The notes beneath the pieces are model-generated. The model was not told where the DNA came from. It saw nothing but the letters and a program-made list of their open reading frames with translations, and ran no database searches. A program made the position numbers and the translations under genes. A stretch of 64,000 nt of DNA. It comes from an uncultured Gammaproteobacteria bacterium. GTDB taxonomy: Bacteria; Pseudomonadota; Gammaproteobacteria; Steroidobacterales; XN24. The DNA lies in NCBI GenBank assembly GCA_947259915.1, contig CAMYOC010000053.1, positions 62,001 to 126,000 of the forward strand. Reading direction: 5' to 3'. Position 1 is the first letter of the stretch. Each line of letters starts with the position of its first letter. Shown here piece after piece: positions 7,826-16,982 of the stretch.

Positions 7826-9794
7826 GGCGGATCCCGCTCTGCCGACGACCGCCGAGTCCGTGCGGCGCGCGCTGGAAAGGCGTCCGGACGATCCGCAACT
7901 GCTCTGGCGGCTGGCCGGCATCGAGGCCGACGCCGGCCATCTCGGCGCTGCTGCCGCGGCGTTGCGGACCTTGACGGAAAAGTATCCGACACCGGATTCT
8001 CTCGACCGTCTCGGATTTATCCTGAATCGGCTGGGTCGTTACCGGGAAGCCGTTCCGGTACTCCGTCAAGCGTTGCAGTTGCAGCCTGGCCGCGCCTCGG
8101 CCTGGAACAGCGCCGGCGAGGCATTGGGCAATCTGGGTCAGATAAAGGAGGCGATCGACGCTTTCTCCCGGGCGGTACAGGGTCAGCCGGAATTCGGCCA
8201 TGCCCATTACAATCTCGGTCTCGCCTTGCGCGCCGATGGACAAAAGGAGGCCGCCGCCGGCGCGTTGCGCAAGGCGGTCACGCTGTCGCCGGACGCCGCC
8301 GAGCCGCTGCAGGCGCTGGGCCTTCTGCTGCACACGATGGGTCGCTACGAGCACGCGATCCGCTGTTTCCGCAAGCTGGTCGAACTGCGTCCGCAGGATC
8401 CGGCGGCGCATACCAGTCTCGGTACCAGCCTGCATATGCTGGGTGATCTGAACGCGGCCAGGGATTGCTACCAGCGGGCGCTGGACCTCCGCCCCGACTA
8501 TGCTCCGGCGCACAGCAATCTGGGTACGGTCTATCAGAGTCTGCGTGATGCCGATGAGGCCAATGCCTGTTTCCGTCGGGCGCTGGATATTGCGCCGGAC
8601 GATGAAGCGGCGCTGGCGGGGCTGGCCACGAACCTGGATCGGCGCGGCCGCTACCAGGAGGGCTGGGAGCTGTTGCAGGATCGTCTTGATCCGGCGCGAA
8701 GTCACCTGGAGATGGTGATAACCGCCGCACAATTGCAGGGGCACCTGGGGGATCATGCGCGCGCCGCGGACATCCTGCGCGCCGCGCTGGCGCGCCGGGA
8801 TCTGGACGATGCAACGCGGCAGCGTGTGTGCTTCAGCCTCGGCGCCGCATGCGATGCCGAGGACCGCTACGCCGAGGCCTTCGAACACTTCCGTCATGGC
8901 AACGAACTCAAACCCGTGCGTTTCAACCAGCAGGAGTATCGCGACGACGTGGCCCGCCTGCTGCGTGTCTACGCCGCTGACGCGCGGGCCGGGTTGGCGC
9001 GGGCCGAGGACGATGACCCACGCCCGGTGTTTGTTATCGGTATGCCGCGTTCCGGCACGTCGCTGGTTGAACAGATTCTCTCTTGTCATGCCGATGTAGC
9101 CGGGGCGGGCGAGCTGCTGGATCTCGGTCGCCTGGCCATCGGTCTAGGTCAGGCCGATGGCGTGAAATTCCCGGACAGCGCCGCCAGGGCAAGCCGGGAA
9201 GATCTGCAACGCGCCGCGCGTGACTACAGCGCGTGCTTGTCGGCGCAAGACAAGCATGCGCTGAGAGTGACCGACAAGACTCCCGCCAACCATCTGTTCC
9301 TCGGCTTTGTGGAACAGATGTTCCCCCGGGCCCATGTGATCCACTGCGTGCGCCATCCGCTGGATACGGCGTTGTCGTGCTACTTCCAGAATTTTGCCGG
9401 CCAGGGGATCCCGTTTTCATACCGGCTGGACGACATCTGCACCTATTTCAACGGCTATCTCGAGGTCATGGATCACTGGCGCCGTCACAGCGGGCTGGCG
9501 TTTCATGAAGTGATCTATGAGGAGATGGTTGCGGATCAGGAAGCGATCAGCCGGGAACTGGTTGCGTTTCTGGGTCTGGAGTGGGATCCGGCCTGTCTGA
9601 CATTTCATAAATCGGATCGTCTTGTGGCCACCGCCAGCCATGCCCAGGTGAGGCGTCCGATGTATCGGAGCTCCGTCGGCCGCTTCAGCCGCTATGAGCC
9701 ATGGCTCGGACCGCTGCTCGAGGGCATCGACTGGGATGCGTGGCGCGCGACCGGTCTGGCCGACCGGGTCGATGCACAGATCGATGGGTCCTGA
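7818..9794 (+). CDS. TPR-sulfotransferase 3 (canonical)
   Basis: A 658-residue protein. GTG 7818 is preferred because it gives an 8 nt overlap with the preceding stop and a GGACGGG purine stretch 5 nt upstream; GTG 7812 and ATG 7782 are alternatives. Residues 15-370 comprise at least nine TPRs with textbook spacing (for example AHYNLGLALRADGQ and AHSNLGTVYQSL). The catalytic domain has GMPRSGTSL at about 407, GAGEL, DKTPANHLFLG, CVRHPLDTALSC at about 508, and TASHAQVRRPMY. All residues expected for PAPS-dependent transfer are present. It lies between the two Walker-A-type paralogues, so active and altered copies alternate along the operon. Confidence 0.92.
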   Translation: MAEADPALPTTAESVRRALERRPDDPQLLWRLAGIEADAGHLGAAAAALRTLTEKYPTPDSLDRLGFILNRLGRYREAVPVLRQALQLQPGRASAWNSAGEALGNLGQIKEAIDAFSRAVQGQPEFGHAHYNLGLALRADGQKEAAAGALRKAVTLSPDAAEPLQALGLLLHTMGRYEHAIRCFRKLVELRPQDPAAHTSLGTSLHMLGDLNAARDCYQRALDLRPDYAPAHSNLGTVYQSLRDADEANACFRRALDIAPDDEAALAGLATNLDRRGRYQEGWELLQDRLDPARSHLEMVITAAQLQGHLGDHARAADILRAALARRDLDDATRQRVCFSLGAACDAEDRYAEAFEHFRHGNELKPVRFNQQEYRDDVARLLRVYAADARAGLARAEDDDPRPVFVIGMPRSGTSLVEQILSCHADVAGAGELLDLGRLAIGLGQADGVKFPDSAARASREDLQRAARDYSACLSAQDKHALRVTDKTPANHLFLGFVEQMFPRAHVIHCVRHPLDTALSCYFQNFAGQGIPFSYRLDDICTYFNGYLEVMDHWRRHSGLAFHEVIYEEMVADQEAISRELVAFLGLEWDPACLTFHKSDRLVATASHAQVRRPMYRSSVGRFSRYEPWLGPLLEGIDWDAWRATGLADRVDAQIDGS

Positions 9795-11787
9795 GGGGCA
9801 CGCTGACGGCGGGCTGCTGGCGGCCGCGCGCGAGCATGCGCGTCAGGGTCGGTTTGAGCCGGCGCTCGACGCATGCCGCGAGGCCATCACGGGTTCCCCC
9901 GGGCATGCAGCCGCCTGGCGGCTCTGTGGTGAGCTGGAACTGCGGCTTGGCCGTCTGCAAGCCGCGCGGGATGCGCTGACCCGCGCGGTGCAGCTGGCGC
10001 CGGACTCTGCTGCCACACGTATCAGCCTGTCTCGTTGTCTTTTACGGGCTGGCGACGCCACCGATGCCGTCGCCCAGATCGAGGCAGCAGTCGCTATCGA
10101 GCCAGCGCAGGCGGCAGTACAAAACCAGGCGGGAGAGTTGCTCGGCCGGCTTGGGCGCCTCGATCAGGCGGCCGCGCTGTTCCGCCGCGCGTCTCAGCTG
10201 GATCCCAATCTGAAGGCTGCGCAATTCAACATCGCCATGGCGGACCTGGCGCGGGGAGATATGGGCGCGGCGCTCGTGTCGCTACAAACCGTGACCGGAC
10301 GCTGGCCCGGTCTGGCCGTCGGCTGGCTGCAACTCGGCGGCGTACTCAACGCGTCTGGCCGTTATCTGGAGGCCGAGCGCGCCCTGCGCCGCCACCTGGA
10401 GCTGGATACCGACAGCGTCGCCGGCCAGACCTGGCTCGGCGCGGCGCTACAATTTCAGGGTCGTTTCGACCAGGCCGGGCACCATTACCGGGCCGCGCTG
10501 GAACGCGATCCGGAAAACCCGGACGCGCTGGCCAATCTGGGCAAACTGCTGCAGGCCCAGGGCGAACCGGATCAGGCCGAATCCTGTTTCCGGCGCGCGC
10601 TGGCGGCGGACCCGTCCCACGATCAGGCACGATCGGGGCTGGCCGCCTGGCTGGACAACCAGGGCCGTCAGACAGAAGCCCTGGCGCTGCTTGATCAGAC
10701 GACGGGTGCGGATCCGGGGGTGGTGGCACCGATCCGGGCGCGTCTGCTGCGCAGGTCAGGGCGGTGGGATGAAGCGCGCTCGGTGCTGGAGACAGCGTTG
10801 GCCTCTCCCACGCTGGCAGCCGAGGGTCAGGTCCAGCTGCGCTTTTCACTGGCCCATTTGCTGGATGAGCTTGGTGATTACGAAGCGGCCTGGTCCGCGG
10901 CCGAGACCGCCAATGCGCTGCGTCGACAATCACTGCCCGCGGGTGTGCCGGCCCGCGACCTGGTCGAACTCGAACACGGGGTGGCCGCGACTCGTGTCGC
11001 ATTCTCCGCGGACGCGATGAAGGCTCTGCCGCGCGCATCGGTGGGCAGCTCGCGGCCGGTGTTTATCGTCGGCATGCCGCGCAGCGGCAAGTCCCTGGCC
11101 GAACAGATCCTATGCAGCCATCCCCGGGTCCATGGCGCCGGTGAGCTGACCGAGATCGGTGACACCAGCGCGATGCTGGGCCAGCAGACCGGCGGCTGGC
11201 CGGCCGGCGTGCAGCGTGTGACCGAAGCGATGCTCGATCAACAGGCCGAGCGATATCTGGCGCGTCTGCAGCAGCGGGCCGGCGATGCTGATCGGGTGAC
11301 CGATACCATGCCCTTCAACTTTGTTCACCTCGGGCTGATCGAGCTGATGTTCCCACAGGCGCGCGTGATCCACTGCGTGCGACATCCGCTGGATCTGACC
11401 CTGCGCTGCTGGCTGAAGAACTTCGCCGGCCGCAGTCTCGCCTTCACCTTCGAGCTCGAGGCCATGGCCGTCTACTTTGACCATTACCAGAATCTGATGG
11501 CGCACTGGCGCCAGGTCAGCGGGCTGCCGATACTAGACTTGCCCTATGAGCGGCTGGTGGCCGAACCCGAAAGCTGGAGCCGGCGGCTGGTTGAGTTTGT
11601 CGGTCTGGATTGGGACCCGCGCTGTCTGCAATTCTACGAGCCCGGCATCGCCACCAGCGCCGCCGATACGCCGCTGCGTGAACCGCTCTCCAGCCGGGAA
11701 GTGGGCGGCTGGCGCCATTATCAGCGCTGGCTCGAGCCCTATGCAGACGCGCTGGATGTGCATGGCTATGAACACCGAACAGGCTGA
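9784..11787 (+). CDS. TPR-sulfotransferase paralogue 4 with Walker-A-like loop, altered active site
   Basis: A 667-residue protein; ATG 9784 gives an 11 nt overlap with the preceding gene (ATG 9772 is possible). TPR repeats run over about residues 15-390. The sulfotransferase-fold domain carries GMPRSGKSL at about 429-437, again a GxxxxGKS pattern. The DKMP Lys is Thr (DTMPFNF), the 3'-phosphate Ser is Arg (RHPLDLTLRC), and Ala replaces the Ser of the ASH.QV motif (TSAADTPLREP). The Glu in GAGEL is kept. These are the same key positions altered in the gene at 5954, which suggests common descent of the two or shared selection for a different role. It is otherwise intact, with no stop or frameshift, so it is probably expressed as a functional protein rather than decaying. 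Confidence 0.88.
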   Translation: MGPEGHADGGLLAAAREHARQGRFEPALDACREAITGSPGHAAAWRLCGELELRLGRLQAARDALTRAVQLAPDSAATRISLSRCLLRAGDATDAVAQIEAAVAIEPAQAAVQNQAGELLGRLGRLDQAAALFRRASQLDPNLKAAQFNIAMADLARGDMGAALVSLQTVTGRWPGLAVGWLQLGGVLNASGRYLEAERALRRHLELDTDSVAGQTWLGAALQFQGRFDQAGHHYRAALERDPENPDALANLGKLLQAQGEPDQAESCFRRALAADPSHDQARSGLAAWLDNQGRQTEALALLDQTTGADPGVVAPIRARLLRRSGRWDEARSVLETALASPTLAAEGQVQLRFSLAHLLDELGDYEAAWSAAETANALRRQSLPAGVPARDLVELEHGVAATRVAFSADAMKALPRASVGSSRPVFIVGMPRSGKSLAEQILCSHPRVHGAGELTEIGDTSAMLGQQTGGWPAGVQRVTEAMLDQQAERYLARLQQRAGDADRVTDTMPFNFVHLGLIELMFPQARVIHCVRHPLDLTLRCWLKNFAGRSLAFTFELEAMAVYFDHYQNLMAHWRQVSGLPILDLPYERLVAEPESWSRRLVEFVGLDWDPRCLQFYEPGIATSAADTPLREPLSSREVGGWRHYQRWLEPYADALDVHGYEHRTG

Positions 11788-13429
11788 TACGGCTCGTCTT
11801 GGCGAGGCGGTCGCACACGCCCGGGCGGGGCGCGCCGGCGCCGCGGCGCGTATCCTCGCGCGATTTCCCGCCGCGCAGCTGCCCCTGCCCATGCTGTGTC
11901 TGCGCGCGGAGCTGGGGCTGCAAGCCGGCGGAGCCGCCGCGGCCAGGCAAGATATCGAGGCGGCCCGATCCCGCTCGCCGGACGATCCCCGGGTGGCGGA
12001 TCTGCTTGCCAGCCTGGCCATGAGCGGCGGCGATGTCGACACGGCCGCGGCGCTGCTGGAGGCGGCACTGCGGAGCGATCCGCGCCGGCCGCGCTTGTGG
12101 TATCGGTTTGGCGTGGTGCTGCATGCCGCGGGACGCTACGAGGCGGCGCTGGAGGCTTATGAGCGCGCGCTCGGCCTGGCGCCGGCCCTGCCCGGGCCAC
12201 GCATCGGCCGCGCCAGTGTGTGGCAGATCCAGGGACGATTCGATGATGCCAGACGAGAGCTGGAGGCGGTTCTGGGTCAGTTCCCGGAGCACCCGGACGC
12301 GGTCACCGCTCTCGCCGCACAGCTCGAGATCCGCGGTGAGACCGAAGCAGGCCTGGCGTTGATCGAACCCCTTGTTGCCCGCGGCAACCTCGACCCGGAA
12401 CTTACCCTGGTACGGGCCCGTCTGCTGCGGCGGGCCGGGCGCGCTGATCAGGCGCTGGCACTGCTTGAGTCGCTGGATCAGGCACGGCTCGCCGCGCACC
12501 CGCGCGCGCGCGTGGCGTTTCTCCTGGGTGATCTGAAGGACCAGGCTGGCGACTATGAAGAAGCGTTTGCGCACTTCAAACGCGCCAACGAACTGCTGCC
12601 CGGTGGTTTTGATCCGGCGCGGTATCGACAACGTGTAGATGCGATCCGCGACACCTGGACGTGGCCGGCTCTGGCACGTCTCGCGGGCCTCGACCGCCAC
12701 GGCGACGCCGGGGCAGGCCCGATCTTTGTGGTCGGGATGCCGCGTTCCGGGACCACGCTGGTTGAACGGATACTGGCCCGGCATCCCGCGGTCCACGGCG
12801 CCGGAGAACTTCCCGGCATCGGTGACATCGAGCGTCGGCTCCGAGCCGGCACCCTGGTGCCGGATCTTGCACAGCTGACCGCGGAGCAATTGCGGCCTCT
12901 CGCGGACGCCTATCTGGTCTCGGCAGGCGCCGGAGGCCGTCTGCGATTCACCGACAAGATGCCCGGGAATTTTCTCCATCTCGGTCTGATCCAGACCCTG
13001 CTGCCCCAGGCCCGGGTGATCCACTGCCGGCGTCATCCGCTGGACACCGGGCTCTCCTGTTTCACCCAGGACTTTAGCAGTCTGGGACTGGCCTGGAGCC
13101 GGCGGCTCGAGCACATCGCCGATTTCTATGAGGGCTATCGATCATTGATGGATCACTGGGTAGCGGTGCTGGATCTGCCGTTGTTGGACATCGACTACGA
13201 AACGATGGTCGCCGAGCCGGAGCACAGCACCCGGCGCATGCTGGAATTCCTCGGCCTGGAGTGGGATCCGGCCTGTCTGGAGCCAGATCAGGGCGGGACC
13301 GCGGCCACCGCCAGCTATGCTCAGGTCGCGCGTCCGATCTACCGGTCTTCGGTCGGCCGTCACCATCACTACGCCGCGCAACTGGCGCCGCTGGCCAGGC
13401 GGCTCGGACTCGAGACCGATGACCGCTGA
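11768..13429 (+). CDS. TPR-sulfotransferase 5 (canonical)
   Basis: A 553-residue protein, the shortest of the rightward set. Two in-frame ATGs, 11762 and 11768, lie inside the end of the previous gene; 11768 is used here, a 20 nt overlap. The TPR part is reduced to about residues 10-270 and is Ala/Arg rich. The domain has GMPRSGTTLVERIL at about 322, GAGEL, DKMPGNFLHLG, CRRHPLDTGLSC at about 418, and TASYAQVARPIY. The Gln of the usual VEQIL is Arg. All catalytic positions are present, so it should be active. Confidence 0.9.
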   Translation: MNTEQADTARLGEAVAHARAGRAGAAARILARFPAAQLPLPMLCLRAELGLQAGGAAAARQDIEAARSRSPDDPRVADLLASLAMSGGDVDTAAALLEAALRSDPRRPRLWYRFGVVLHAAGRYEAALEAYERALGLAPALPGPRIGRASVWQIQGRFDDARRELEAVLGQFPEHPDAVTALAAQLEIRGETEAGLALIEPLVARGNLDPELTLVRARLLRRAGRADQALALLESLDQARLAAHPRARVAFLLGDLKDQAGDYEEAFAHFKRANELLPGGFDPARYRQRVDAIRDTWTWPALARLAGLDRHGDAGAGPIFVVGMPRSGTTLVERILARHPAVHGAGELPGIGDIERRLRAGTLVPDLAQLTAEQLRPLADAYLVSAGAGGRLRFTDKMPGNFLHLGLIQTLLPQARVIHCRRHPLDTGLSCFTQDFSSLGLAWSRRLEHIADFYEGYRSLMDHWVAVLDLPLLDIDYETMVAEPEHSTRRMLEFLGLEWDPACLEPDQGGTAATASYAQVARPIYRSSVGRHHHYAAQLAPLARRLGLETDDR

Positions 13430-15329
13430 ATCTGACCGGGAGCTGGCGCGGGCCAGGGCGCTGCATCGCGCCGGCGATCCGGATTCCGCGCTGCGTATCT
13501 ATCAGCGACTGCTGCAGACCCGACCGCAGCAGGCAGACCTGCTGATCCTCGCGGCGACGGCGGCGGCTCAGCTGGAACGTCTCGACGAGGCAGAAGCGTT
13601 GGGCCGGCGCGCGCTCGAGGTCCGGCCCGATGGCCCGGCAGCTCTGACGCTGGGCCGCATCCTGATGCAGCGGGGCGAGACCGAAGCAGCGCTCGGCTGC
13701 TTTCAGCAGGCACGGACCGATACCCGGGTCGCGGCCGATGCCGCGTTCCATCAGGGGCAACTGGAGCGCGCTGCCGGCCGGCTCGATGCCGCCGCCGAAG
13801 CGCTCGGCGCCGCGTTGCAAGCCGCACCGGCCCATGGCCCGGCCTGGAACGAGCTCGGGGTCACGCGTATGGCCCAGTCCCGCCATGAAGAGGCCCGGGC
13901 CTGTTTCGAGGCGAGCCTCAAACACCGCCCGGGCGATGCGCCGACGCTTGGCAATCTGGCCCGGGCCTGTATCGAAGCGGGCGATCTGACCGCGGCCGTG
14001 CAGGCCGTCGACGTCTTGCGCGCCGACGATCCCGACAACGCCGGCGCGTTGATCCTGCTGGGCACGCTGCGTAAGCAGCAGGGCCGTCTGGCCGAAGCTG
14101 CCGCGGTCTGGGAACAGGCCACGGCGTTGGCCCCCGCGGATGCCGACGCCTGGACCGGGCTCGCCACGACCCGGCAGGCTATGGCGGATTATCCCGCGGC
14201 CGATGCGGCTTATGGTCGGGCGCTGGCGTTGGCGCCGGACAATCCCGATACGATCGCTGCCAGGGCCGAGTGGCTGGAGTGGCAGGGGCGCTATCAGGAG
14301 GGCCTCGACAGCCTCGAAGTATTGACGCCGGAACAGCGTCTGGGTGCCGGCCCGACACTGGTGGCGGCCCGCCTGTGGCGCCGGCTCGGTGATCCGGCGC
14401 GAGCCCGGGATCTGCTCGCCCGGGCGCTGCCACCGGGGGGATCCGTGCGCCGGTCCTTTTGTTTCAGTCTGGGCGACGCCTGCGACGAGCTGGCGTCATA
14501 CGCCGAGGCCTGGTCCTGGTACCAACAAGGCAATGCATTGACGCCCGCCGACTTCGACCCGCTCGCCCAGAGGCGTCTGTTCGAACAGGTCGAGCGCGCC
14601 GCGGCGGACATCCCGCCGGGGCAGGGTGGTGATGACCTGGTGTTTATCGTCGGCATGCCGCGCTCGGGCACCAGCCTGCTGGAACAGATGCTCGATGCGC
14701 ATCCGCTGGTCCACGGCGCCGGCGAGCTGCCGCTGCTGGGGGAGCTGGTACACGGGGTGCTGACAGCCGACACGCGACAGCGAGCGACACGGCTCGCGCA
14801 GCTCGCCGATGATTACCGGCGTGGCCTTCCGCAACGGTCATCGTCTGCGCAGCGACTCGTGGACAAGATGCCGCTGAATTTTCAGTATCTGCCACTGATC
14901 CGGGCCGCGTTCCCGCAGGCCCGCGTCATCCACTGCCGGCGGGATCCACGGGACATCGCCGTGTCCTGCTACTTCACGGATTTCGCCGACCAGGCGCTGG
15001 GTTTTGCAACCCGGCTGGACTGGCTGGCCGCCTGGCTGACCGGTTACCAGCAGGTGATGGCTCGCTGGTCCGGTGCCTGCGGGCCGGTGATGGAATTTGA
15101 CTATGAGGCGTTGATCGCAGCGCCCAAGTCGACGCTGCGGCCACTGCTGGATGCGCTCGGTCTGGCCTGGGATCCGGGCTGTCTGGACTTGGCCAAACAG
15201 GGGCGAGTGGCGGCTACCGCCAGTCACGCTCAGGTGCGCCAGCCGCTGCACGGCCGCTCAGTGGGCCGCTGGCGCCATTACGAGGACTGGCTCGGCCCGC
15301 TGCTGGCGCTGGAGGGATCCGGGTCCTAA
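13419..15329 (+). CDS. TPR-sulfotransferase 6 (canonical), last gene of the rightward operon
   Basis: A 636-residue protein from ATG 13419, overlapping the preceding stop by 11 nt. TPRs occupy about residues 5-370. The catalytic domain has GMPRSGTSLLEQML at about 411, GAGEL, DKMPLNFQYL, CRRDPRDIAVSC at about 504, and TASHAQVRQPLH. Its stop (TAA 15327-15329) overlaps by 4 bp the stop of the convergent gene at 15326, so no intergenic terminator exists between the two operons and their transcripts must collide or overlap. Confidence 0.9.
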   Translation: MTAESDRELARARALHRAGDPDSALRIYQRLLQTRPQQADLLILAATAAAQLERLDEAEALGRRALEVRPDGPAALTLGRILMQRGETEAALGCFQQARTDTRVAADAAFHQGQLERAAGRLDAAAEALGAALQAAPAHGPAWNELGVTRMAQSRHEEARACFEASLKHRPGDAPTLGNLARACIEAGDLTAAVQAVDVLRADDPDNAGALILLGTLRKQQGRLAEAAAVWEQATALAPADADAWTGLATTRQAMADYPAADAAYGRALALAPDNPDTIAARAEWLEWQGRYQEGLDSLEVLTPEQRLGAGPTLVAARLWRRLGDPARARDLLARALPPGGSVRRSFCFSLGDACDELASYAEAWSWYQQGNALTPADFDPLAQRRLFEQVERAAADIPPGQGGDDLVFIVGMPRSGTSLLEQMLDAHPLVHGAGELPLLGELVHGVLTADTRQRATRLAQLADDYRRGLPQRSSSAQRLVDKMPLNFQYLPLIRAAFPQARVIHCRRDPRDIAVSCYFTDFADQALGFATRLDWLAAWLTGYQQVMARWSGACGPVMEFDYEALIAAPKSTLRPLLDALGLAWDPGCLDLAKQGRVAATASHAQVRQPLHGRSVGRWRHYEDWLGPLLALEGSGS

Positions 15330-16978
15330 GCGGTGTCGGCCGAGCCCACGTCAGTCTCCTTGATGTCGACCAGGGGACCGAGCGCCGCGATCAAGGTCGT
15401 GAGCTGCGCCCGATAATGCCGCCAGCGACCCACCGACGAGGTGTAAAGGGGCTGGCGGACCTGCCATCTGCTCAGGGTGCCGACCGGACGGGGGTTGCGG
15501 GTGAAATCCATGCATCGTTCATCCCAGTCGAGACCGCAAAATTCCACCAGCCGGCGGCTCACACCAGCCTGGTCTTCGAGCAACGCTTCGTAGGACAGAT
15601 CCAGCACGTCATCGGCCCAGTGCGCCATCAGCCGCCGATAGTCCCGGTAATAGGCGGCGATATCCTCCAGGTCGTTCGCATACAGGTTGCCGATGGGAAA
15701 GTCCTGGAAGTAGATCGACAGACAGGTATCCAGAGCGCCCCGTTGCAGGTGGATAAAACGCGCTTCCGGCAGCAGCCAGCGCAGCAGCGACAGATGGCGG
15801 AAGTTGGCCGGGTATTTGTTGGTCACGACCGCGTGGCCGGTCTGGGCCAGGCGGCGCAGATAGTCGTCCCGCAGCTGGCTGGCAGCCGGCTCATCGAGAC
15901 CGCCCTGATAGAAGGCTATCGCCGCTTCATCAAAGAACGCGAGTTCGCCCACGCCGTCGGCCTCGGGATGGCCGGTGAGGATCTGGTCCACGAGCGTGGT
16001 GCCCGAGCGCGGCATGCCGACGATAAAAACGGGAGTCAGATCCGTTGCACCGGTGAACGGGGAGCGCTGCTCAGGAGACTGAATTCGGGCATCTGTACTC
16101 AGCCGCCATGCTTCCCGGTCGAAGAGCGGCAGGCGTCGGCGTTTCGATGCCTTGGCCTCTCGGTAATACGCAAAGGCCGCATCGAATTGGCCCAATTCGT
16201 CCAGGGCTTTGCCGATCGCGAAACCGAGACGCTCGCGATCGCTGTCGCTGAGACCGCTGTCCTCGATCAGGCGGCGCGCGGCCGCCAGCTCCGCATCGTT
16301 CGGATCGTCGATACGGCGGCACTCGAGCAGCTGTTGCCACGCTTCGGCAAAACGCGGCTGCCGGGCGACGCACTGGCGAAACTGGTCGAGCGCGGCGTCT
16401 GTGTCGTCCGAGGCCAGCAGCAGCATACCGAGGACATAGCGCGCGTCGACATGCGTCGGATCGATCTCGAGCGCCTGGTCGACCCGCGCCCGCGCGTCGG
16501 CCTCGCGTCCGAGAGCCGCCAGCAGACCGGCCAGTCGGGCGAGGACTTCAGGAGGCGGCGCGGGTTCGAGGCTCAGCAGACGCTCGAATGCGTCGACCGC
16601 AGCCTGCGGCCGGCCGCGCTGTTCCTCGGCGATGCCCAGGTTGAACCAGGCGTCGCGCTGCTCGGGACGGGCTTCGAGCAGCGCGCGCAGATAACGAGCG
16701 GCAAGCCCGGGTTGCTGCCGGGCCATGGCCAGCGCCGCGCGTTCGGCCAGCACCGGCGGGGCGCTGCCGTCTGCGCGCGCGGCGCGTTCGATCAATGCTG
16801 CGGCAGCGTCGAAACGGCCGGCCCGACGCTGGATCCCGGCGGCAAGACAGAGTACCGGGAGACTGCCCGGATGATGGTGGAGGATTGCTTCGCAGCGGGC
16901 GAGCGCTGCGTCCGCGTCGGTCGCGGCCTGGCGCGCGATCTCCTGCAGCACCAGAACGGGGTCGGTCGGCGCGCCCAC
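15326..16978 (-). CDS. TPR-sulfotransferase 7 (leftward operon)
   Basis: A 550-residue protein. GTG 16978 is chosen because it follows the preceding stop by 4 nt; an in-frame TTG at 17008 would give ten more residues and a 26 nt overlap, and neither has a clear ribosome site. TPRs span about residues 10-270. The catalytic domain has GMPRSGTTLVDQIL at about 321, GVGEL, NKYPANFRHL in place of DKMP, QRGALDTCLSIY for the 3'-phosphate site, and LSRWQVRQPLY. The key Glu, Lys and Ser positions are all kept, but the motif wording is the most divergent of the active set. It is the third gene of an operon with two oxygenase-containing genes, so its product may act on the same substrate. Confidence 0.88.
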   Translation of the reverse strand: MGAPTDPVLVLQEIARQAATDADAALARCEAILHHHPGSLPVLCLAAGIQRRAGRFDAAAALIERAARADGSAPPVLAERAALAMARQQPGLAARYLRALLEARPEQRDAWFNLGIAEEQRGRPQAAVDAFERLLSLEPAPPPEVLARLAGLLAALGREADARARVDQALEIDPTHVDARYVLGMLLLASDDTDAALDQFRQCVARQPRFAEAWQQLLECRRIDDPNDAELAAARRLIEDSGLSDSDRERLGFAIGKALDELGQFDAAFAYYREAKASKRRRLPLFDREAWRLSTDARIQSPEQRSPFTGATDLTPVFIVGMPRSGTTLVDQILTGHPEADGVGELAFFDEAAIAFYQGGLDEPAASQLRDDYLRRLAQTGHAVVTNKYPANFRHLSLLRWLLPEARFIHLQRGALDTCLSIYFQDFPIGNLYANDLEDIAAYYRDYRRLMAHWADDVLDLSYEALLEDQAGVSRRLVEFCGLDWDERCMDFTRNPRPVGTLSRWQVRQPLYTSSVGRWRHYRAQLTTLIAALGPLVDIKETDVGSADTA

Positions 16979-16982
16979 GGTC

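Noticed and set aside
7494-9089. Long open frame on the minus strand opposite the TPR-sulfotransferases
   Set aside because: It is antisense to a gene with strong domain signatures; its amino acid content is Arg/Gln-rich and repeated like other antisense frames in this GC-rich region.
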